18,776 nucleotides of DNA from Chloroflexota bacterium. Its GTDB lineage: Bacteria; Chloroflexota; Dehalococcoidia; GIF9; UBA5629. The notes below the pieces were generated by a model. That model had not been told where the DNA came from. It searched no databases and worked only from the letters and a program-made list of their open reading frames with translations. The position numbers were made by a program, and so were the translations under genes. The stretch is from positions 1 to 18,776 of the forward strand of contig JAPLHI010000023.1 in NCBI GenBank assembly GCA_026389695.1. Direction: 5' to 3'. This document shows, one piece after another, positions 1-6,778 of the stretch. Each line of letters starts with the position of its first letter. The stretch's first letter is position 1.

Positions 1-1
1 C

Positions 2-1165
2 GCTGTCTTTGTCCAGCCGCCGGAACCACAGGTGGGATTTTATATGAGCCTGGGCGGCATACTGGAAATTATGGATGAGGGTTACGGCTTTTTAAGGCAG
101 GAAAGCCTGCTGCCCGGGCCCAACGACGTATATATTTCTAATTCACAGATCAGGCGCTTCGGCCTGCGCAACGGTGATATGGTAACAGGACAGGCCCACC
201 CTCCCAAAGAGGGGGAGAAATATTGCAGCCTGCTGCGTGTGGAGACCGTCAACGATCTCGACGCAGACCAGTCCAAAGGACGGCCCCATTTCGGTCAACT
301 TACACCCACCTTCCCCGATAAGATGTTCGACCTGGAGGAAAATCCCAAGAATCTGTCCACCAGGGTGATCAACCTTGTGGCGCCTATCGGGCGCGGGCAA
401 CGCGGCTTGATCGTTTCACCGCCCAAGGCAGGAAAAACGATCCTGCTCAAGAATATCGCCAACGCTATTACTAATAAGTATCCCGATGCCCACCTTATGG
501 TATGCCTTATCGGCGAACGCCCCGAGGAGGTCACGGACATGAAACGCTCTGTAAAGGGCGAGGTGATCTCCGCGACTTTCGACGAACCGGTAGAGAATCA
601 CACCAGAGTGGCTGAGCTTGCCCTGGAGAGGGCCAAGCGGCTGGCGGAGATAGGTAAAGATGTAGTTATCCTGCTCGACGGCATCACGCGCCTTACCCGC
701 TCGTATAACCTCGCCATGCCCCCCAGCGGCCGCACGCTATCAGGCGGCATCGATTCGGGAGCTCTTTATCCGCCCAAGCGGTTTTTCGGCGCCGCCCGGA
801 ACATAGAGGAAGGCGGCAGCCTGACCATCCTGGCCACCTGCCTGGTAGATACCGGCAGCCGTATGGATGACCTGATTTATGAGGAATTCAAAGGCACAGG
901 CAACATGGAGCTGCACCTCGACAGGCGTATGGCTGAAAAGCGTGTCTTCCCCGCTATAGACATCATGCGCAGCGGTACCCGCCGTGAGGAGTTACTCCTC
1001 GACGAAGATACGCTTGCCAAGGTCTGGCTGCTGCGCCGTATGGTCAGCATGCTGGCAGAGGACGCCAATAACACCACAGAAGCGTCCGAGCGGGTTATCG
1101 ACCGCCTTGCCAGGACACAAACGAACGCCGAGTTCCTGGCTACCCTCAATGCCAAGGATGCCTAA
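2..1165 (+). CDS. rho: Transcription termination factor Rho (5' end outside window)
   Basis: Rho is a homohexameric RNA helicase that binds nascent RNA and uses ATP to terminate transcription. The frame is open from base 2, and a GTG at 32 is only an internal candidate start, so the true start and any N-terminal helical domain lie upstream. Counting from that GTG, the cold-shock-type RNA-binding domain is at about 8-75 (YGFLR at 18-22, then VYISNSQIRRFGLRNGD). The RecA-type ATPase core follows, with Walker A PPKAGKT at 130-136, GERPEEV at 161-167, Walker B VVILLDGITR at 211-220, the Q-loop region SGRTLSGGID, and the R-loop/arginine-finger region ending GTGNMELHLDRR. All catalytic motifs are present and the C-terminus looks complete. 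No hairpin terminator follows; 90 bp separate the stop from the next gene. The family assignment is very sure. Confidence 0.97.
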   Translation, partial: AVFVQPPEPQVGFYMSLGGILEIMDEGYGFLRQESLLPGPNDVYISNSQIRRFGLRNGDMVTGQAHPPKEGEKYCSLLRVETVNDLDADQSKGRPHFGQLTPTFPDKMFDLEENPKNLSTRVINLVAPIGRGQRGLIVSPPKAGKTILLKNIANAITNKYPDAHLMVCLIGERPEEVTDMKRSVKGEVISATFDEPVENHTRVAELALERAKRLAEIGKDVVILLDGITRLTRSYNLAMPPSGRTLSGGIDSGALYPPKRFFGAARNIEEGGSLTILATCLVDTGSRMDDLIYEEFKGTGNMELHLDRRMAEKRVFPAIDIMRSGTRREELLLDEDTLAKVWLLRRMVSMLAEDANNTTEASERVIDRLARTQTNAEFLATLNAKDA

Positions 1166-1255
1166 AAGATGAAGCCGGAATGACTTGCTTTTACTGTATG
1201 CCTTTTAAATAAATTGTGTTATCATAAGCGCAAAATCAACCTGGAGGGTTATCTG

Positions 1256-3061
1256 ATGAAAGTAAAGGTTCTGGCGGCTCTACTGGTTTTCAGTGTCCTT
1301 TCCACCCTGTTTCTGCCAGTTCCGGCGTACGCGGAGTCGCTTACCCTTGAGCCGACACAGGGGACAGTCGGCTCCGATGTTAAAATACCTGCTTTCTGCC
1401 AGTATGGGGTGGGAGATTATTTCCTCTATTGGGGAGAAGGCAACCAGCTCATCTCCCAGGGTACTGTGAGGACGGGCAACTGCCAGCCCATCACTTTCAA
1501 GGTCCCACAATCGCCCAGGGGTAAACACATGGTTACACTTAAAGTCGGCAGTAAGTCTTTCCAGAAAGAATATACGGTGCTGGCTTCCATCAGCATGGGG
1601 ACCAAAAAGGGCGCTGTCGGCTCATCGGTTTCCATCCAGGGCGGTGGATTTAACTCCAAGGAAAGCGGAATCAAGATAATGTTCGACGGTAATGCGGTGG
1701 CCACAGGCATAGAAGGCAACGAGACAGGTAGCTGGATATATACACTGAAAATTCCTGCCAGCACCAGGGGTAATCATCCTCTAACTGCAAGTGGTGTCAC
1801 AACCCCATCAACAGAAATAAAGGACCAGCTTTTCAGCGTGACACCTATCCTCAGCATCAACCCTAACTCGGGCTGGGTGGGCAGGGTGGTTAATGTTTCG
1901 GGGTCCGGTTTCGCCGCCGCGGAGACAAATATCGCCATTCTGTATGATGATACAATAGTCAAAACCGGCCTTACCACCGACCTTAGCGGTTCCTGGCAGT
2001 CTTCTTTCTCAGTTCCCGCGTCCGCCAAAGGTTCCCACAAGGTAGATGCCAAAGGCGCTACGACTCCTATTGAAGACGTCCCTGATACTGCATTTACAGT
2101 ATCGCCGGGCATCAAGGTTGAGCAGGCCACGGGACGGCTGGGCGATGTCATAGGTGTTGGCGATACTCTGTGGGCCAGCGGCGTGGGCTTCCAGGAGAAC
2201 GAAACGGGCATTAAAGTCACCTTTGATAATATGCAGGTTGCGGGTAATATCGCTGCCGACGCGCATGGTTCATGGTCGGCGCAGTTCGAAGTCCCCGCCT
2301 GCACAAAAGGAGAACACAAAGTAGATTCATTCGGCGACGCCACCAAGGTGGGCGATGTGACCAATTATACAGTTGTCGTCACTCCCGAAGTTACTATCAA
2401 TCCCGGCAGCGGGGCTGTAGGCGAAAATACGATACTGAGCGTCAGCGCTTTTGGCGCTAACCAGCCACTCACCATTATGTATAACGCCAAACAGGTAAGC
2501 CCCAACGCCACGACAGATGCCAAAGGCAGCTTCAGCACAGGATTTAAACCACCCGTGAGCGAATCCGGCAGCCACCTGATAACGATCAGCGATCCCTCAC
2601 AAGCCTTGGCGTCTACCACGTTTACTGTGGAATCTATAGCTCCACAGGTGCCTAAACCCATAGCACCGGAACCCGGAACCAAGCTTGATTTCCTGGATAG
2701 CAAGCCTATAGAATTCAAGTGGTCGGTCGTTGAAGACCCGAGCGGCGTTTTTTATTCGTTTGAGATGAGCCAGAAAGCCGATTTTTCCGGTTCGGTGATA
2801 CGCAAAGAGAATTTGACAACTCCTTCTTACAGCATATCCGGCACAGAAAGGCCGGGTATGGGCGAATACTTCTGGAGAGTTAAGGCCGTAGACGGGGCGG
2901 GCAACAGCAGCGAGTGGAGTCAATTCCAGCCAGTCCTCATCTCCGGCTTCGAATTCTGGTGGATCGGCCTGATAATCATCGGCGTACTTGTTATTGCGGG
3001 CCTGGTGATATGGCGTATAAGAGCAATCAGCAAGAAGGGCGGCTGGTCATCCGAATCCTAA
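1256..3061 (+). CDS. Secreted, membrane-anchored protein with five Ig-like (IPT/TIG-type) repeats
   Basis: The predicted protein has 601 residues. A signal peptide covers 1-26 (MKVK, hydrophobic stretch, AYA cut site). Five homologous beta-rich repeats of 80-95 residues follow at about 27-108, 109-195, 196-282, 283-376 and 377-458. Each opens with a pattern like INPxSGxVG and closes with GSW...VPxxxKGxHxV. A fibronectin-III-like module (459-563, ending YFWRVKAVDGAGNSSEW) leads to one C-terminal transmembrane helix (567-587) and a short basic tail. The topology is therefore extracellular with a C-terminal anchor. The ATG at 1256 is chosen because GGAGGG (1243-1248) sits 7 bases before it and the signal peptide begins there; a TTG at 1214 would put 14 polar residues ahead of it. 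IPT/TIG and FN3 folds usually serve adhesion or cell-surface architecture. The exact function is unknown. It may be co-transcribed with rho upstream; the next gene has its own promoter. Confidence 0.85.
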   Translation: MKVKVLAALLVFSVLSTLFLPVPAYAESLTLEPTQGTVGSDVKIPAFCQYGVGDYFLYWGEGNQLISQGTVRTGNCQPITFKVPQSPRGKHMVTLKVGSKSFQKEYTVLASISMGTKKGAVGSSVSIQGGGFNSKESGIKIMFDGNAVATGIEGNETGSWIYTLKIPASTRGNHPLTASGVTTPSTEIKDQLFSVTPILSINPNSGWVGRVVNVSGSGFAAAETNIAILYDDTIVKTGLTTDLSGSWQSSFSVPASAKGSHKVDAKGATTPIEDVPDTAFTVSPGIKVEQATGRLGDVIGVGDTLWASGVGFQENETGIKVTFDNMQVAGNIAADAHGSWSAQFEVPACTKGEHKVDSFGDATKVGDVTNYTVVVTPEVTINPGSGAVGENTILSVSAFGANQPLTIMYNAKQVSPNATTDAKGSFSTGFKPPVSESGSHLITISDPSQALASTTFTVESIAPQVPKPIAPEPGTKLDFLDSKPIEFKWSVVEDPSGVFYSFEMSQKADFSGSVIRKENLTTPSYSISGTERPGMGEYFWRVKAVDGAGNSSEWSQFQPVLISGFEFWWIGLIIIGVLVIAGLVIWRIRAISKKGGWSSES

Positions 3062-3065
3062 AGCC

Positions 3066-3092
3066 TTGACAAAAAAATGAGATAGCTATAAT
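3066..3092 (+). promoter_or_regulatory. Sigma70-type promoter of the tubulin-like gene
   Basis: TTGACA (3066-3071) and TATAAT (3087-3092) both match consensus perfectly. The 15-bp spacer is shorter than the usual 17. The promoter starts five bases after the upstream stop codon and lies 63 bp before the start codon at 3155, so the GTPase can be expressed independently of the surface protein. Confidence 0.7.
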
Positions 3093-3154
3093 ATGGGTTT
3101 AATTTAAGCCAGATACGTATGTTCAGAAAATAACAAAAGCGAGGTAATTAAAGA

Positions 3155-4336
3155 ATGAAATTAATGGTTATCGGGCTGGGGCAGTGTGGCTCCCGCGTAG
3201 CCGATGAATTTGCCCGCCTCGGGAATAGAGCCCGTTCTGATAGGGGGCCAACCATCGTCACCGGTACCTTTGCTGTCAACACCGACCAGACTGACCTGAC
3301 CGGATTATCCAATATTGGCTCCGATTATATGCACCGCATCCTTATCGGCGGCCGCAAGACCTGGGGACACGGAGTAGGCAAGGTTAACGAGATGGGCGCA
3401 GAGCTCGCCCGTGAGGACGGCGATAAAGTAATCGATGCCGTCAGAACGGCACAGCTCTTTTACCAGACACATGCTTTCATGCTGGTAGCAGGCACCGCCG
3501 GCGGCACCGGGTCTGGCGCCATTTCCATCATCGCCCAGATGCTCAAAGAGCGCTACATAGGCAAACCTGTATATGCCCTTTGCGTATTGCCCTTCGAGCA
3601 TGAAGAGGTTGCCGAGCTGAGAAGCGTTTATAACACCGCCACCTGTTTGAAATCTATCCACTCCGTCGCTGATGGAGTTTTTCTGGCTGACAACCAGCGT
3701 TACGTGCGCAAAGACTCCAGCCTTGCCATGAACCTGACCAGGATCAACCGCCAGATCGTGGAACCGTTTTACGACCTGATGTGCGCGGGCGAAGTGACGC
3801 GCGCAAAGAGCGTGGGCGCCAAGACTATGGATGCCGGCGACATCATGCAATCCATCGACGGCTGGACCGCCTTTGGAATAGGCAAGACCGATATACCGCG
3901 CGGCTTCCGTTTCCCCTGGGAGCTGGCCAAGGTCAATTTCCGCGAAAAGAGCGGTGAAACCCTCAGAGCCATGCAGGCCATGGATGCCGCCGTCAGCGAA
4001 CTTTCCATAGCCATCAACCCCGAAGATGCCGGGCGGGCCCTTTATCTTATGGCTGCGCCGGGCAAAGAAATGAATATGGACATCGCCAAGGGGCTCGGTG
4101 ATTACCTGCGCGAGCTTGCCGAGAACGCTGTCATCCGCGCCGGTGACTTCCCCAGAGACCGCGGCTCGATTGACGTAACCATCATCTTCTCACAGCTTGC
4201 TTTCGTCCAGAAGATCAGGGACTACTACGACAGGGCATCGGCGTTCGCCATGACCCAGAAGGACCGCCTGAAGGAAACCACAGGCCGCCTGAGGGATATG
4301 GAAGACGCAGCCAAAGGCCTGCCCAGCCTTATTTAA
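3155..4336 (+). CDS. Non-canonical tubulin/FtsZ-superfamily GTPase
   Basis: This 393-residue protein has the tubulin/FtsZ GTP-binding layout. It shows an N-terminal glycine loop GLGQCGSRV (7-15), AVNTDQTDL (40-48) matching the FtsZ AINTD loop, the tubulin signature GTAGGTGSGA (113-122), and ADNQ (178-181) in the position of the FtsZ PND/N loop. The T7-like catalytic loop TMDAGDIM is followed by GWTAFGIG; D226 and D229 keep the DxxD spacing of FtsZ NxDFAD. Polymerisation with inter-subunit GTP hydrolysis is therefore plausible. It is not ordinary FtsZ: the loops diverge, an insertion follows the first helix (about 24-36), and the C-terminus is a charged helical tail (353-387) without the conserved FtsA/ZipA-binding peptide. 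GAGGT (3141-3145) lies 9 bases before the ATG. It could belong with the CetZ/FtsZ-like groups; the role (membrane shaping, a second divisome, positioning) is not known from sequence. Confidence 0.88.
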   Translation: MKLMVIGLGQCGSRVADEFARLGNRARSDRGPTIVTGTFAVNTDQTDLTGLSNIGSDYMHRILIGGRKTWGHGVGKVNEMGAELAREDGDKVIDAVRTAQLFYQTHAFMLVAGTAGGTGSGAISIIAQMLKERYIGKPVYALCVLPFEHEEVAELRSVYNTATCLKSIHSVADGVFLADNQRYVRKDSSLAMNLTRINRQIVEPFYDLMCAGEVTRAKSVGAKTMDAGDIMQSIDGWTAFGIGKTDIPRGFRFPWELAKVNFREKSGETLRAMQAMDAAVSELSIAINPEDAGRALYLMAAPGKEMNMDIAKGLGDYLRELAENAVIRAGDFPRDRGSIDVTIIFSQLAFVQKIRDYYDRASAFAMTQKDRLKETTGRLRDMEDAAKGLPSLI

Positions 4337-4353
4337 TACCAGCTAATGAAAAC

Positions 4354-4385
4354 AAAAAGGAGCGACTCGAGTCGCTCCTTTTTTA
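4354..4385. terminator. Bidirectional intrinsic terminator between convergent genes
   Basis: A perfect 20-bp palindrome (half-site GGAGCGACTC, 4359-4378) is flanked by five As on the left and six Ts on the right, so it can end transcription of the tubulin-like gene and of the convergent HAD gene. It starts 17 bases after the plus-strand stop and ends 24 bases before the HAD stop. Confidence 0.9.
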
Positions 4386-4409
4386 TTACCCGCTACGTTT
4401 AATTATTTA

Positions 4410-5006
4410 CTAGATTACACTCATCAAATCAGAAAAACTGCTGACAACCTGATGCCTGGCGGCAGCGCCCTGATGCAGAGGATCAAATAGAACGGTTACC
4501 AGGCCAAGCTCAGCAGCAGCATCGAGATTTCTAATATTATCGTCGACAAACACGATTTCATCAGCTTTGCGTTTTGCCTTTGTCAGTAATAGCTCGTAGA
4601 TCCTCCGGTCAGGCTTTCTCACACCTGCATCTCCGCTGATAACCACTCCCCGGAAATATTTCCCCAACCTGTGTATACGGCGCAATTTCTTCGACCACTG
4701 CGAAACATCATTTGACAGGCACCATAACTCAATATCGCGGGATTTCACATCATGGAGGAACTCAATCAGTCCCCTGCTAAGCCTGTGACGATCCAGGTAT
4801 TCATCCTCCAGGACCGGGGCAATACCCACCGATCTCCAGAAATCAGATGCAGACATTTTACCCAGGCTTGCCTCAATATACATATCCTTAATTCGACCGT
4901 AATTGTTTACGCCGCCTTTTTCAACTATAAAAGGATATAGCAGATCTTTTACATCATCATTGACGGCATAAATAACTCCCATAGCGTCAAGGGCTACATA
5001 CTTCAA
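4410..5006 (-). CDS. HAD-superfamily hydrolase (YihX/haloacid-dehalogenase-like)
   Basis: From a TTG at 5006 the protein has 198 residues. HAD motifs are in order: nucleophile D7 in LDAMGVIY, S98 in CLSND, K131 in RKPDRRIYELL, and D155-D156 in VFVDDN. A helical cap lies between motifs I and II. The second Asp of DxD is replaced (DAM), as in the DLGN/DAYG-type subfamilies, so the substrate cannot be named; small phosphomonoesters or haloacids are possible. The TTG is chosen because GAAGGA lies just upstream and it puts the nucleophile seven residues in, as usual. ATGs at 5069 and 5060 and a GTG at 5126 are also in frame, but the 5126-5069 stretch coincides with the tail of a terminase relic in another frame, so it is unlikely to be coding here. 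The ATG at 5069 overlaps the relic's stop as ATGA and remains an alternative. Confidence 0.8.
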   Translation of the reverse strand: MKYVALDAMGVIYAVNDDVKDLLYPFIVEKGGVNNYGRIKDMYIEASLGKMSASDFWRSVGIAPVLEDEYLDRHRLSRGLIEFLHDVKSRDIELWCLSNDVSQWSKKLRRIHRLGKYFRGVVISGDAGVRKPDRRIYELLLTKAKRKADEIVFVDDNIRNLDAAAELGLVTVLFDPLHQGAAARHQVVSSFSDLMSVI

Positions 5007-5065
5007 TATTTTTCCTTCTATGCGATTATAACTAAGGTTATTATACTCGTTGCCCCCCATAATTT

Positions 5066-5433
5066 TCATTCTCTTATGATCCCGGTAGCCTTCCGCGGCG
5101 CACACAGCGAAGCGGCCTCCACACACAATGCCAGGCTAATCAGATAATCATCATGGCCTTCCGCCGGGTCTACAAAAAAAATGATCGTCTGGTTGGGACG
5201 GTAGACGCTCCTGGCCCTTTCCAGTTCAAAGAACACCTCGCGATAGTCTTGCGAGCCGTCGCCGGAGTATATCTTGATCCTGTCCGAGTTGACCGCAGCA
5301 CCTCGAGATGGGCTGAGAGCTCATTCTTGCCGCCCTGACGGGCAATCTCAACGGAAAAGGTAAGGCCACGGTGGGCCTCCACACTTTCCAGCACAGCGCG
5401 TGCAATTTCGCTCTGGTAAGGCCGTAGAATCAT
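5066..5433 (-). pseudogene. Phage terminase large subunit, internally deleted and frameshifted
   Basis: The first 46 or so codons from ATG 5433 read like the N-terminus of a phage terminase ATPase: LRPYQSEIARAVLESV, then SVEIARQGGKNELSAHLEVL with a Walker-A-like RQGGKNE. Around 5300 this frame stops making sense and reaches a stop at 5170. The neighbouring minus frame then carries a typical terminase C-terminus: NSDRIKIYSGDGSQDYREV, ELERARSVYRPNQT, FFVDPAEGHDDYLISLAL and CVEAA, ending at a TGA at 5066-5068. The GHDD motif fits the RNase H-like nuclease end of large terminases. The central 300-400 residues expected in the family are missing, so a large deletion joined the two ends out of frame. 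The gene begins 4 bp after the small gene upstream, the normal phage packaging order. Family recognition is by motif reading, not a search. Confidence 0.8.
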
Positions 5434-5437
5434 TTAA

Positions 5438-5755
5438 TCAGGGCTTTAAACCCAGAGGTATAGCCAGCTCCATCAGCACTTTTGTAATGGCTTCTCTGAG
5501 CGATTTTTTCTGTTCTTTGCTGATGCTGTAGCGGATCTTTACCAGATTGGCAATGGTGCTGGCAGTCTTGAGGTGCAGTTCATTCTCTTCAGGAGAATCC
5601 TTGATAAGGTCCCGCAGCTTCAGACGCAGCACGGCTATCTCCTGGTCAAGCCCGTCGATGCCGCTGGCCTCTTCCAGCATCAACCCGGAGGTCTCATCCA
5701 GGGCGGGACTGCAAAATCCGCGTTTTACGGCTTTTTCTTTTTGCTTTTTTACCAT
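5438..5755 (-). CDS. Small phage-associated protein preceding terminase (possible small-terminase role)
   Basis: This is a 105-residue, charged, largely helical protein with a basic N-terminus (MVKKQKEKAVKRG), a central acidic helix (EEASGIDGLDQEIAVLRLKL) and a C-terminal helical part rich in Lys and Ile. It ends 4 bp before the terminase relic on the same strand. That position and size suit a packaging accessory or small terminase subunit, but no diagnostic motif was seen. The ATG at 5755 lies in one copy of a 13-bp tandem duplication and has no good ribosome binding site. If one copy is removed, the frame continues upstream into the ORF at 5694-5846, so this may be the 3' part of a once longer gene. 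As part of a relic it may not be expressed. Confidence 0.55.
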   Translation of the reverse strand: MVKKQKEKAVKRGFCSPALDETSGLMLEEASGIDGLDQEIAVLRLKLRDLIKDSPEENELHLKTASTIANLVKIRYSISKEQKKSLREAITKVLMELAIPLGLKP

Positions 5756-5846
5756 GCTTTTTTACCATGAGCAGCCCATACACGATGGCATACGCCGCAG
5801 CATCATACCGGTGTTTCTCCAGCGCAAATTTGAGTAACTCCACCAT
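5694..5846 (-). pseudogene. Small ORF cut off by a 13-bp tandem duplication
   Basis: The ATG at 5846 opens a 50-residue frame (MVELLKFALEKHRYDAAAYA, then IVYGLLMVKK). Past the duplication it becomes a basic, low-complexity tail and stops at 5694. The first 30 residues look protein-like: an amphipathic helix and a short hydrophobic stretch. Removing one 13-bp repeat fuses it in frame with the gene at 5438-5755, so it is read as the broken 5' end of that gene or as a small overlapping gene whose end has been altered. No strong Shine-Dalgarno sequence precedes the ATG. Function unknown. Confidence 0.4.
5743..5768. repeat. 13-bp perfect tandem duplication
   Basis: Two adjacent copies of GCTTTTTTACCAT occupy 5743-5755 and 5756-5768, and the next base continues the repeat. 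Thirteen is not a multiple of three, so the duplication changes the reading frame between the two small phage-like ORFs. Confidence 0.95.
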
Positions 5847-5984
5847 GGTTATTTGTATTAATACATTTGTACTATGATTAACAAGTGACAGATGTCGTGC
5901 CGGGTTTAATATCCGCGCGTGATAAATTTGCGGACACGATTTCAATTTGGTAACATCATGTCATCTTTCAGAGGAGGTGTGCTA

Positions 5985-6542
5985 GTGGAATCGATGCTAC
6001 GTTACTGGTGGATCAATCTCATCCGCGGTCTTATAGCTGTAGCGCTGGGGGTTCTGCTCTTCGCTTTGCCAGCGATATTCACCGTACTATTACTTGTCGC
6101 GTTTTTCGGGGCTTATATGCTGGTAGACGGTATCGGGAAAATTATATTCGCCCTTACACATCCCAAAACCAACCACAGGTGGTGGGTATTTACCGACGGC
6201 ATTCTAAGCATCCTGATTGCTGTAATAGTGTTTGTCTGGCCGGGCATGACAGCGATTTTCCTGCTATATTTCATAGCCTTCTGGGCAGTGTTCACAGGTA
6301 TCCTGGAAATTATATTTTCCATTGCGCAGTGGAAGTCTCTGCCCGGTAAAGTCTGGATCTTGATCGGAGGCATAATATCCGTATTATTCGGCGGCATCCT
6401 GCTGGCCAATCCGGTAGCGGGCGCGCTGGCGATGTTGTGGCTGATAGCGCTGTATCTCATATTCTTCGGCATTGCGCTCATCATCTTCAGTTTCTGGTTG
6501 CGTGGACAACGCAAGGAAACCGCCCGGGCCACTGCCGCGTAA
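5985..6542 (+). CDS. HdeD/DUF308-family integral membrane protein
   Basis: This 185-residue protein consists of about six hydrophobic helices in three hairpins joined by short loops. Repeated patterns such as ALGVLLFALPAI, IFVWPGMTAIFLLYFIAFWA and LFGGILLANPVAGALAMLWL are typical of the HdeD acid-resistance membrane family (about 190 residues). It ends in a short basic cytoplasmic tail. The GTG at 5985 is preferred because GAGGAGGT (5971-5978) lies 6 bases upstream and the protein then starts just before the first helix (MLRYWWINLIRGL). The frame is open back to 5919, but those 22 codons have no ribosome binding site and look non-coding. It stands alone between the phage relic and the degV locus and has its own terminator. 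The family is clear, but its biochemical role is poorly understood; in E. coli HdeD contributes to acid stress survival. Confidence 0.88.
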   Translation: MESMLRYWWINLIRGLIAVALGVLLFALPAIFTVLLLVAFFGAYMLVDGIGKIIFALTHPKTNHRWWVFTDGILSILIAVIVFVWPGMTAIFLLYFIAFWAVFTGILEIIFSIAQWKSLPGKVWILIGGIISVLFGGILLANPVAGALAMLWLIALYLIFFGIALIIFSFWLRGQRKETARATAA

Positions 6543-6625
6543 TCAAACCAACTGAATCTATCATTAAGAGTAAAATAGGCGGAATGCTTCAGGTTTTGCC
6601 TGGAGCACAAGCAACCTGATATTTT

Positions 6626-6660
6626 ATAGCGCTCCTGTAAAAAACAGGGGCGCTATTGTT
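6626..6660 (+). terminator. Intrinsic terminator after the HdeD-like gene
   Basis: ATAGCGCTCCTGT (6626-6638) pairs with ACAGGGGCGCTAT (6644-6656) through one G-T wobble, around an A5 loop, and is followed by TGTTT. It lies 84 bp after the stop. The other side of the stem lacks a strong T-run for the minus strand, so it is read as plus-strand only. Confidence 0.75.
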
Positions 6661-6778
6661 TAGCTGCACAGGATACGACGGTCTGCACCTATCGTTTCTA
6701 TAGATATGATCATAGATTGGTGACGTGAGGTGTGTTTGCCCGCAGGTCTTGTGACTGAGAAGTGTCCCTTCGGCTGTT

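Noticed and set aside
1774..2364. Minus-strand 196-codon ORF inside the Ig-repeat gene
   Set aside because: It is antisense to a gene with clear signal peptide, repeats and anchor; composition is typical of a shadow frame.
5007..5126. Upstream extension of the HAD gene to a GTG at 5126
   Set aside because: Most of this stretch encodes the tail of the terminase relic in another frame, and no ribosome binding site precedes the GTG.
5153..5338. Plus-strand 61-codon ORF
   Set aside because: Antisense shadow of the terminase relic; no ribosome binding site and no protein-like pattern.
6705..6714. TATGATCATA palindrome as an operator
   Set aside because: It lies downstream of both neighbouring genes and is too short to support a regulatory call.
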